Below are positions 13,548 to 19,625 of a DNA stretch of 19,625 nt, piece by piece. A program made the position numbers and the translations under genes. Numbering within the stretch: position 1 is the first letter of the stretch; every line of letters begins with the position of its first letter. This stretch comes from Deltaproteobacteria bacterium. Lineage in GTDB: Bacteria; Desulfobacterota_C; Deferrisomatia; Deferrisomatales; JACRMM01. The stretch lies in assembly GCA_016218905.1 (NCBI GenBank), contig JACRCS010000477.1, forward strand, positions 1 through 19,625, written 5' to 3'. The notes under the pieces were generated by a model, which was given only the letters and a program-made list of their open reading frames with translations, did no database searches and was not told where the DNA came from.

Positions 13548-15938
13548 CTACCCCGGCGTTCGGCTGTACGTCCCCTCCGGATGCAGGGGAGGGGCCAGGA
13601 AGCCCATCCCTCGCCCCTCCTCTTCATCGAGGAGAACCTGTAGGGTGCAGCCGTTGTACCGCGCCGGCAGATCGACCACGTGTACGACCTCGGCCAAGTC
13701 GTGCAATGCCGGGGCCAGCTCCGGGAGCAGGTTTCGTCCGGAGACGAGCAGGTCCTCCCGGAAGACGGCTCCCGGTTCGTCGGGGTAGATGGCGATCGGA
13801 ACGATCTCGGCCTCTACGAGGTCGTTGAAGAAGTGGGTCCCGTACGACACCTCGGGAGTCGAGCCCCCCTCGCTGAAGGCGACTTCCCCGAGGACCGCTG
13901 CATGATTGATGTCTTCGTACCCTACGCGGACGCCCAGGTGGATGTCGTTGCTTCCCCAGCGGCCGGGCCCGAAGAGCGCGTACCGTTTACCCTCTAGCAT
14001 CCGGTTCACCTGGCTGACCGCCCGGCCGACCTCGAGCTTCCGCTCCCGGGAGGGGAGGCGACCGTACGCCTTCGGATCCACGTAGACGGCGTATCGGATG
14101 TCGTGCCTGGCGTAGTTGGAGCCCGAGTGGGACGTCGTGAAGAGGATCTGCTCCGGCGGCACGTCCGTCGGCAGGGTGATCTTGCCGCGGTACTCCTTGA
14201 CGCCGTAAGGGCGACACTGGAGCAGGTACAGCAGCCCCCCCTCCCAGGCGAACTCCACGTCGACGGGTGCCCGGTAGGCCTCGTGGAGCATGCGCAGCAC
14301 CTTTCGGATCAAGGGTACGAAGGGGCTTCGCCTGAGGAGGTTCTCGAAGGTGATGCAGGCGCACGCCGGGTCGATGGGCTGCCCCCGGAAGAGCGGAGGC
14401 GTCAGGTGCCCCTCCTGGTCGAGCGAGACCGCCTCCGCCATGTCGGGGTGGTCCGTCTTCCGGAGCAGGTCGGGCAGAAGGACCCCCTGGACCTTATCAC
14501 TGCTCAGGTCGATCACGTCGACCAGCTTCTGCGAGTACTTGGCGATCTGCTCCGCACCGATCTCGGGGCGCAGCAGCGGTTCCGTCAACGGGATCATCCT
14601 CGGGTAGTCGGCCGCTACCCGGTCCACGGCCCGGGTCCCGAGCCCGAGGACCAGCCGGACGAGCCCGTCCTCCTTCCGGATGCGCGGACTCCAGCGGTGG
14701 ACGTTGTAGGAGTAGGCGACGCCGGAGGCGAAAGGAAAGAAGTAGTCGCCGTGGCGCCGTCCGACCACCTTCTGGACCAGGACGGCCATCCGTTCGTCGA
14801 AGTCGAGCAGGTTGTGGTTGAGTCGGTACAGGATGGGCGCGGGCCCGTAGGTGCTCATGTGCACCCGCTTCAGGCCCCAGGTGAATTCGGCCAGCCGGGT
14901 GTCGAGGTCGCCCTGATTCGCCACGAAGACCGAATCGTACTTCCCCGAGAAGGCGAAGCCGAAGTTGTCCTCGAGGAGCGTTGAGGAGCGGAGGATCAGC
15001 GGATGCTCCCCGACCCTCTGCAGGAAATCGCGAAAGTCGCCGAGAACGTCCGGCGGAAACTGCGCGTGCCGGAAGACCTCCTCGATGTGAAGGTACTCCC
15101 TCTCGATCTCCTCCCGGGTCTTGTACTTCTGCGTGTAGAGCCGATCGAGCTTGTTGTAGTCCACAAAATCCGAGAAGATCCCGCTGTTGAAGTAGTAGGA
15201 TTCGGGAATCCGGACGTACTTCTCCATGTCGGGATCCCGCTTCCCGAACCTGGGGAGCACGATGCGGTGCGCCAGGAACATGCCCGCCGCTTTTCCGCCG
15301 ATCTTGCCCGGCCGGCGGCGATCCCAGTAGCTGTGGTCCACCAGCTCGTCCACGTCCCTGGTCGTGATGTGGGGCTTGGCGATCCCGATGAAGGGGAGCT
15401 GGCTCGAGATGAAGTGGCTGATCAGGGCGACCCGAACTCCCATCACCTCGGTCGCGGGGAGGATCATCTCTCCCTGGGGTATGCTGCAGAAGTCGCGCAG
15501 CGCCTGCTTGATCTTCGCCGAAGTGACGCCTTCGGTATTCAGGATCCGGTTGAGTTTCCGGAAGCTCTCTTTCTTGCGCGCGTAGTTGATGTACTCCTCT
15601 ACCTGTCCTTCGGCGAAATGGCGGGAGAAGTAGACGTCGGTGAGCGCATCCCGGTAGTCCCTGAGCGTCTCGGGGTCCTCCGGCACCCCGTCCGTGGCCG
15701 CCGCGAGGCGCGCTCGCGCCTCCAGCTCTTCCTTGACGAGAACCCCTGCATCCTGCAAGGCTGCGCGGAAGACGGCCCTGATCTCGTCGAGGACCGTCGG
15801 GTAGCGCATGACCTTCTGATAGAGCCGGTGCGCTCGGAGGAGGTCGAGCTCCGAGAAGGCGTCGCCTCCTCCCTGAGCCGCCCGGACCGGGACTTCGCCG
15901 CCCGCGCGCCGGGCGGCATCCGAGTCGCTCAAACCCAA
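13548..15938 (-). CDS. PEP-synthase-like ATP-grasp (PPDK_N) protein without the phosphohistidine domain
   Basis: 796 aa. A helical N-terminal region (1-200) precedes a PEP synthase/pyruvate phosphate dikinase ATP-binding domain: [10 protein letters not shown] at 211-220, [19 protein letters not shown] near 314-332, and the closing [18 protein letters not shown] at 561-578. The expected swivel domain with GG-T-SHA phosphohistidine motif and the PEP-binding barrel are absent. Instead there is a C-terminal region with [17 protein letters not shown] at 656-672 and [15 protein letters not shown] at 698-712, of no function known to me. It is unlikely to be a normal PEP synthase; ATP-dependent phosphotransfer to another substrate or regulation is conceivable. 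The frame overlaps the glutamate dehydrogenase end by 10 nt if the TTG at 15938 is used. A TTG at 15932 or ATG at 15809 are alternatives, as no start has a good SD. The overlap suggests translational coupling. Confidence 0.78.
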   Translation of the reverse strand: MGLSDSDAARRAGGEVPVRAAQGGGDAFSELDLLRAHRLYQKVMRYPTVLDEIRAVFRAALQDAGVLVKEELEARARLAAATDGVPEDPETLRDYRDALTDVYFSRHFAEGQVEEYINYARKKESFRKLNRILNTEGVTSAKIKQALRDFCSIPQGEMILPATEVMGVRVALISHFISSQLPFIGIAKPHITTRDVDELVDHSYWDRRRPGKIGGKAAGMFLAHRIVLPRFGKRDPDMEKYVRIPESYYFNSGIFSDFVDYNKLDRLYTQKYKTREEIEREYLHIEEVFRHAQFPPDVLGDFRDFLQRVGEHPLILRSSTLLEDNFGFAFSGKYDSVFVANQGDLDTRLAEFTWGLKRVHMSTYGPAPILYRLNHNLLDFDERMAVLVQKVVGRRHGDYFFPFASGVAYSYNVHRWSPRIRKEDGLVRLVLGLGTRAVDRVAADYPRMIPLTEPLLRPEIGAEQIAKYSQKLVDVIDLSSDKVQGVLLPDLLRKTDHPDMAEAVSLDQEGHLTPPLFRGQPIDPACACITFENLLRRSPFVPLIRKVLRMLHEAYRAPVDVEFAWEGGLLYLLQCRPYGVKEYRGKITLPTDVPPEQILFTTSHSGSNYARHDIRYAVYVDPKAYGRLPSRERKLEVGRAVSQVNRMLEGKRYALFGPGRWGSNDIHLGVRVGYEDINHAAVLGEVAFSEGGSTPEVSYGTHFFNDLVEAEIVPIAIYPDEPGAVFREDLLVSGRNLLPELAPALHDLAEVVHVVDLPARYNGCTLQVLLDEEEGRGMGFLAPPLHPEGTYSRTPG

Positions 15939-17179
15939 CCGCGCAGCTTGCAGGCCTCGGCCACCCTCGCGACCGAGACGAGGTAGGCGGCCTGGCGCAT
16001 GTTGACCTTATGGCGCTGGTACATCTCATAGACCTGGGCAAAGGCGTGGGTCATCTTCTGATCGAGCCGCCAATGGATTTCCCGAAGGGGCCAGTAGAAG
16101 TTGTAAGTGTTTTGTACCTGTTCGAAGTACGAGACCGTCACGCCGCCCGCGTTCGCCAAGAAGTCCGGGAGAACCGCGATGCCGCGATCGTGGAGGATCT
16201 CGTCGGCTTCCGGCGTCGTGGGCCCATTCGCCAGCTCGCAGCTGATCTTGCACCGTAGCCGAGAGGCGTTTTCCCGCGAGATGGAGTTCTCCAGCGCAGA
16301 GGGGAAGAGCACGGTCGCCTCGACCTCGAGCACTTCCTCCGGTCGGATCTCGTCCGCGGCCGGGAAACCACGAAGGGTCCGGTTGCGGGCCTTGTACTCG
16401 GCGAGGTCGTTGGCGTCGATGCCGCGGGGGTTGTAGACGCCGCTGCCGCTGTCGCAAGCGGCCACGAGTCTCAGCCCGAGAACCTGCTGGCCCAGAATGG
16501 CCGCGTGCTGCCCGGCGTTGCCGAACCCCTGAATCGCCATCGTGCCGTCCTCGAGGCTGAGGCAAAGGGCCTTGGCCGCTTCCCGGGTCACGTAGATGCC
16601 GCCTCGCGCAGTGGCGTCTCCCCGACCCTCGGAACCCCCGACGGCCAGCGGCTTGCCCGTGATGACCCCGGGATGATTTTCGCCGACGATCGTCTCGTAC
16701 TCGTCCATCATCCAGGCCATGATCTGGGGCGTCGTGTAGACGTCGGGCGCCGGAACGTCCTTGTGCACGCCGAGAGACGCGGCGAGCGCGCGGACGTACG
16801 CGCGGGCGAGGCGCTCCTTCTCGGACTCGGAGAGCTCCTTGGGGTTGCAGACGACGCCTCCTTTCCCGCCGCCGAGCGGGATGTCCACGACCGCCGTCTT
16901 CCAGGTCATCCAGGCGGCGAGGGCCCGGACGGTGTCGATCGTCTCGTCGGGGTGCCATCGGATTCCGCCCTTCGCCGGGCCGCGAGCCCAGTTGTACTGG
17001 ACCCGGAAGGCCTGGAAGACGCGGGAGGAGCCGTCGTCCATCTTCACGGGGAGGGCGACGTGGATCTCCCGCATGGGCGAGCGCAACAGCTGGTGCGTAC
17101 CCTCGTCTAGGCCGAGGATCTCCGCGGCGTGGTCCAGTTGCTTCTGAGCGGTGCAGAAAGGATTGTAGGCCTCGGACAT
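15929..17179 (-). CDS. gdhA: Glutamate dehydrogenase (Glu/Leu/Phe/Val dehydrogenase family)
   Basis: 416 aa, the standard hexameric size. It interconverts glutamate and 2-oxoglutarate plus ammonia with NAD(P). Key residues are visible: AKGGIR (K70), [16 protein letters not shown] (K94, K106), and PAPDVYT with catalytic D146. The coenzyme domain has GFGNAG at 218-223, and the C-terminal part contains [20 protein letters not shown]. The coenzyme preference is not decided. The ATG start has AGGAGA 6 nt upstream. The 3' end overlaps the PEP-synthase-like gene, so the two are very likely one operon. A class I glutamine amidotransferase is transcribed divergently from the 179-bp gap upstream. The gene symbol is given by family; leucine or related dehydrogenase activity is less likely given the strong GDH match. 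Confidence 0.92.
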   Translation of the reverse strand: MSEAYNPFCTAQKQLDHAAEILGLDEGTHQLLRSPMREIHVALPVKMDDGSSRVFQAFRVQYNWARGPAKGGIRWHPDETIDTVRALAAWMTWKTAVVDIPLGGGKGGVVCNPKELSESEKERLARAYVRALAASLGVHKDVPAPDVYTTPQIMAWMMDEYETIVGENHPGVITGKPLAVGGSEGRGDATARGGIYVTREAAKALCLSLEDGTMAIQGFGNAGQHAAILGQQVLGLRLVAACDSGSGVYNPRGIDANDLAEYKARNRTLRGFPAADEIRPEEVLEVEATVLFPSALENSISRENASRLRCKISCELANGPTTPEADEILHDRGIAVLPDFLANAGGVTVSYFEQVQNTYNFYWPLREIHWRLDQKMTHAFAQVYEMYQRHKVNMRQAAYLVSVARVAEACKLRGWV

Positions 17180-17358
17180 GGCTCTTCTCCTGGATAGGTC
17201 TACAGGACGAGAACGCTCGGTTGAGTGACGTGCGACCTCGGGGCGGGGCGATCTCGCGCCGCCGGATTCGGGGCAAATGGCAGTTTCACGGCGAGCCAGC
17301 TTCTGGGATCATGAAGCCTCGAGAGGACGCGCCGGAAGGAAGACCTGGTGACACGCCG

Positions 17359-18057
17359 ATGAGACCGATCCTGATCTTTCGCCACGCGCCCGAGGACGGA
17401 CCCGGCTACTTCGCCCGCTTCCTCGAGCGGGAGAGACTCTCGTACCGGCTCATCCGGGTGGACGTGGGAGAAGCGATCCCCGAGAGGATCGGGGAAGCCG
17501 CCGGCCTCGTCTTCATGGGGGGGCCGCAAAGCGTCAACGACCCGCTGGACTGGATCCCGGGGGCGCTCCGGCTCATCCGCGACGCCGTGGAGAGCGATCT
17601 TCCGGTACTCGGCCACTGCCTGGGCGGGCAGCTCCTGAGCAAGGCCCTCGGCGGCCAGGTCCAGGCGAGCCCGGCCGAGGAGGTCGGCTGGCTTGGGGTG
17701 AGGAAGGTCCCCGGCCCCGCCGCCTCGAGCTGGCTCTCCAGCCTCCCGGAGGAGTTCACCGTGTTTCAGTGGCACCGGGAGTCCTTTTCGATCCCCCCCG
17801 GGTGCGAGCGTCTCCTGGAGAGCGACGGCTGTCCGAATCAGGGCTTCGCCGTCGGGAGATCGTTGGGGCTCCAGTGCCACATCGAGATGCTGGCGGAGAT
17901 GGTGGGGGAGTGGACGGCCGACGGCGACCTCCTCGCGCGGGCGTCCGCGACCGTCCAGACCCCGGACCAGATCCTCGCCGACCTGCAGGATCGGGTCGAG
18001 GGGCTCCACCGAGTGGCTGACCGGCTCTACGGCCGCTGGCTTCAAGGGGTCACCTGA
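17359..18057 (+). CDS. Class I glutamine amidotransferase (GMP synthase-like GATase)
   Basis: 232 aa stand-alone GATase1 protein. The catalytic triad is visible: nucleophile C87 in LGHCLGGQLL and H174/E176 in GLQCHIEM. FMGGPQSVNDP at 52-62 is typical of the COG0518 group. It should hydrolyse glutamine or another gamma-glutamyl amide; no synthetase partner is adjacent, so the ammonia or amine acceptor is unknown. I chose ATG 17359, which opens directly on the first beta strand (MRPILIFRHA) and has GGTGA 7 nt upstream. The frame remains open to ATG 17311 and 17221, but that extension is not family-like. It is the only plus-strand gene in the right half, divergent from glutamate dehydrogenase, and its 3' end overlaps the convergent unknown gene by 16 bp. 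A role in gamma-glutamyl compound breakdown would fit the neighbours. Confidence 0.85.
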   Translation: MRPILIFRHAPEDGPGYFARFLERERLSYRLIRVDVGEAIPERIGEAAGLVFMGGPQSVNDPLDWIPGALRLIRDAVESDLPVLGHCLGGQLLSKALGGQVQASPAEEVGWLGVRKVPGPAASSWLSSLPEEFTVFQWHRESFSIPPGCERLLESDGCPNQGFAVGRSLGLQCHIEMLAEMVGEWTADGDLLARASATVQTPDQILADLQDRVEGLHRVADRLYGRWLQGVT

Positions 18058-18620
18058 GGGCTGGCGGAGGACGCGCCGCTGTCGTTCGAGCAGTCGCTCG
18101 CGGAACGGCTCGGAGGAGGCGTCCCAGGTTCAACGCGCGGGTGCCAAGCGGGCACCGCTCTCCAGCTGACGAAGCCCGGCCCGTCGGGCTCGATTTCCCT
18201 CAGCTCCATGGCGAAGGTCGAGCGCCAGAAGACATAGAAGAGAGGATTCAGGACGAAGACGGGGCTGTCCATCGCCCCCCCACCGTCCGTGAAGACCTTC
18301 GCATGGGCAAGGTTCATCAGGGACTGCTCCGGCGACGCGTGCGGGCGAAACAGCTCGGGCTTGAAGAGTCCCTGCCAGAACTCCTCGGCGGAAGGCACGC
18401 TGCGCGTGCATACCTCGCAGCGGATCTTCGATCGGGCCGGGGCGAGCACCGCCACCGGGTAATGGTACGCGCCGTTCGGCAGCGGGAGCCTCTGCCGGGC
18501 CTCGAACAGGGTGCCCCAGAAGTAGCCGGGCCGGTCCGAGCCCTCGCCTCGAACCTCGCCCTCGAGAGGCTGGCCCTCCATCAAGAGCCCGTAACGGGCA
18601 AAGGTCACCTGCTCAGCCAC
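18042..18620 (-). CDS. Protein of unknown function, 192 aa
   Basis: I do not recognise a family. The protein looks soluble and folded for about 160 residues: no signal peptide or membrane helix, aromatic-rich segments (PGYFWGTLFEARQRL, PLFYVFWRSTFAMELREI), and one CxxC pair in KIRCEVCTRSVPS near 68-71, then a Pro/Ser-rich low-complexity tail. The start is GTG 18620, with GGGGAGG four bases upstream; ATG 18581 is a weaker alternative. Its SD lies inside a decayed copy of the repeated 3'-end element (18630-18654). It lies 200 bp downstream of the GlxD/MgsC-like gene on the same strand and converges on the glutamine amidotransferase with a 16-bp overlap of coding ends. Composition and start signal support a real gene, but function is unknown. 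Confidence 0.65.
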   Translation of the reverse strand: MAEQVTFARYGLLMEGQPLEGEVRGEGSDRPGYFWGTLFEARQRLPLPNGAYHYPVAVLAPARSKIRCEVCTRSVPSAEEFWQGLFKPELFRPHASPEQSLMNLAHAKVFTDGGGAMDSPVFVLNPLFYVFWRSTFAMELREIEPDGPGFVSWRAVPAWHPRVEPGTPPPSRSASDCSNDSGASSASPQVTP

Positions 18621-18629
18621 TGGACCTCC

Positions 18630-18654
18630 CCTTTCCGGAGGGACACCAGCCTAG
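18630..18654. repeat. Copy 3 (half copy) of the 3'-end element, serving as leader of the 192-aa gene
   Basis: These 25 bases match 18800-18824 with a single mismatch. They contain the right stem arm and the ACACCAGCCTAG flank, but the left stem arm is replaced. On the minus strand the remnant supplies the G-rich SD of the 192-aa gene. Confidence 0.7.
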
Positions 18655-18687
18655 TACCGCAAACCCTAAGTCCGTGTGATATTCGCC

Positions 18688-18761
18688 CCATAGGGCGGCC
18701 CGTGGCCGCCCTCCCCGGCTCGGGCGTCCAGAGCCGACGGCGGGCACGGCCCGCCCTATGG
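18688..18761. repeat. Long imperfect palindrome, 74 bp
   Basis: Outer arms 18688-18704 and 18745-18761 pair at 16 of 17 positions, beginning CCATAGGGCGG. A further 5-bp stem (18706-18710 with 18739-18743) and an inner GGCTC/GAGCC stem (18717-18721 with 18731-18735) continue the fold. It lies in the 200-bp gap between the GlxD-like and 192-aa genes, flanked by two direct copies of the 3'-end element. It may be a small non-autonomous repeat or a structured RNA/terminator. No open frame in it. Confidence 0.7.
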
Positions 18762-18783
18762 TTCTAATAGCCAACAGCTAACA

Positions 18784-18824
18784 GTCCATCCGGAAAGGTC
18801 CTTTCCGGATGGACACCAGCCTAG
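18784..18824 (-). terminator. Hairpin at the 3' end of the GlxD/MgsC-like gene; copy 2 of the repeated element
   Basis: A perfect 14-bp stem (18784-18797 with 18801-18814, loop GTC) starts just after the TAG stop at 18823-18821. It is almost identical to 19-57, including the linker between stop and stem. There is no long T-run, so it is terminator-like or an mRNA 3'-end protector. Confidence 0.6.
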
Positions 18825-19625
18825 AAGTACTCCCGCGCGCCGCCGCCCGACGCGAGCGGGATCCCGAGCGCTTGCTGGGTGGCGAGGGTGATCGTCCGCA
18901 TGTCCTCGGGCTCCAAGTTATGGACATTCGTCTTGCCGGTGCAGCGGGCGATGATGGCGGTCTCCTGTACCGTGCCTTTGATCCAGTTGCCCGCCGCCCT
19001 CTTCAACTCCTCGGCGGGGCGGCCGGAGCCGAAGGCGAGGGTCCCCTGTTCGATGCTCGCCCCGAGCGCCAGCCCCATGGCCACACCGAAGACGCCGGCG
19101 TTGGCGTTCATCGCGACGACCTTCGCGACGTCGGTTCCGCTCCGGAGCCCGCCGAAGTACACGAGGGCGATGTCCTCTTCCCGATTCATGCCGCGCAGGA
19201 TCTTGATAGCGTCGCGAAGCACCGAGAGGTCCGGCGCGCCGCCGAGCTCGACCCAGGGCTTCTCGATCCCCGCCGTGGCGTCGAGCACCAGAAAGTCGAG
19301 CTCTCGTTCGAGGGCGAAGGGGATCGCCTTCTTCAGGGCGGGGGCCGCGACCGAGAGGCCCACGGGCTGCCCCTTCTTTCGCTTCGGGAGCTCCGGCTCC
19401 CGAAACTTCTTGCCCAGCACGTAGCAGAGGGCGGCGGCGGCGTTCGACGGCTTGTCGCCGGAAGCCAACAGCTGGAACCAGGAGGCGGCGCCGAGCGGTT
19501 CTCTTCCCAGGTAGCCGCAGCCGGCCTCCTCGAGGCTCTTCGCCAGGGCCCCCTTCACGTCGCCGGGCGCCGCGTCGAAGCCCGTGAAGAGGTCGGGGAG
19601 CTTCAGGGTGAGGCCGCCCAACTTC
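18821..19625 (-). CDS. FMN-binding glutamate-synthase-family protein, GlxD/MgsC-like (partial, 5' end outside window)
   Basis: Only the C-terminal 268 codons are in the window; the frame is open through the right edge, and the TTG at 19621 is probably an internal codon. The fragment has the FMN-barrel end of glutamate synthase large subunits: LVLDATAGIE, then VYFGGLRSGTDVAK and NAGVFGVAMGLALG, equivalent to the phosphate-binding GG-R-G-DVAKA and GT---ALG motifs. Where GltB proteins carry the cysteines of the 3Fe-4S cluster, this one reads ARCTGKTNVHNLEPED with a single Cys. As I recall, that resembles GlxD/MgsC proteins, where MgsABC is N-methylglutamate synthase, rather than GltB. The downstream type III GS homologue supports this. 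Partner subunits (GlxB/C or MgsA/B) would lie beyond the edge. It ends in the repeated hairpin element. Confidence 0.75.
   Translation of the reverse strand, partial: KLGGLTLKLPDLFTGFDAAPGDVKGALAKSLEEAGCGYLGREPLGAASWFQLLASGDKPSNAAAALCYVLGKKFREPELPKRKKGQPVGLSVAAPALKKAIPFALERELDFLVLDATAGIEKPWVELGGAPDLSVLRDAIKILRGMNREEDIALVYFGGLRSGTDVAKVVAMNANAGVFGVAMGLALGASIEQGTLAFGSGRPAEELKRAAGNWIKGTVQETAIIARCTGKTNVHNLEPEDMRTITLATQQALGIPLASGGGAREYF

Noticed and set aside
13572..13594. CCCCTCC/GGAGGGG inverted repeat near the end of the PEP-synthase-like gene as a terminator
   Set aside because: It lies inside the coding sequence, has a 9-nt loop and no T-run.
17180..17358. Sigma54 or sigma70 promoter for GDH in the divergent gap
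   Set aside because: No -24/-12 pair with correct spacing and no -35/-10 pair close to consensus could be found; a TGGC and a TGCC occur but with wrong spacing.
5648..17361. Shared 12-mer GACACGCCGATG at two possible gene starts (5651 and 17350 regions)
   Set aside because: Chance-level length, and one of the two ATGs is probably not a true start.
1..19625. CRISPR arrays, tRNA/rRNA genes, transposases, phage genes
   Set aside because: No regularly spaced repeats, tRNA cloverleaf or transposase/integrase motifs were found on either strand by reading.

Overview
The window is a high-GC stretch of a bacterial chromosome. A signal-peptide-bearing beta-barrel porin ending in Phe indicates a Gram-negative (diderm) cell. 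Alternative starts are frequent: GTG or TTG starts preceded by good Shine-Dalgarno (SD) sequences occur at several genes. The gene set is ordinary for high-GC environmental Gram-negative lineages (Deltaproteobacteria/Acidobacteria/NC10-like), but nothing here fixes the phylum. No phage, IS transposase, CRISPR, rRNA or tRNA was seen.

Left part (1-4223): a probable three-gene operon on the minus strand, reading right to left. It holds a membrane-anchored spermidine-synthase-like protein (3809-1794), a B3/B4-domain protein related to the Phe-tRNA synthetase beta editing domain (1759-1073) and a zinc-less quinone oxidoreductase-type MDR dehydrogenase (1016-54). It ends in a 13-bp hairpin that recurs at the other end of the window. 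A 414-bp divergent intergenic region separates it from the next block.

Middle-left (4224-8480, plus strand): an OmpL-like porin with a strong intrinsic terminator, a cNMP-binding/CBS/DUF294 nucleotidyltransferase-like signalling protein, and a metallophosphoesterase. The last converges on a minus-strand SMR-like small membrane protein (8805-8485).

Right part (8485-19625): a nitrogen/glutamate cluster. Reading leftward on the minus strand it holds the C-terminal part of a GlxD/MgsC-like FMN glutamate-synthase-family protein (runs off the right edge), a 192-aa protein of unknown function, glutamate dehydrogenase overlapping by 10 nt with an atypical PEP-synthase-like ATP-grasp protein, a type III glutamine synthetase or gamma-glutamylmethylamide synthetase homologue with its own sigma70-type promoter, an octopine/nopaline-dehydrogenase-family protein, an APC amino-acid permease and the SMR-like protein. 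A class I glutamine amidotransferase is divergent from glutamate dehydrogenase. These genes make and break glutamate, glutamine or gamma-glutamyl amides, reductively condense amino acids with keto acids, and move amino acids across the membrane. A coherent reading is a glutamate-centred amine or amino-acid utilisation locus. The opine-type dehydrogenase and the swivel-less PEP-synthase-like protein with its distinctive C-terminal region are its least explained members.

Structured non-coding DNA is concentrated at 18630-18824: two direct copies of a 3'-end element flank a long imperfect palindrome. A third copy of the same element lies at 19-57, about 18.7 kb away.
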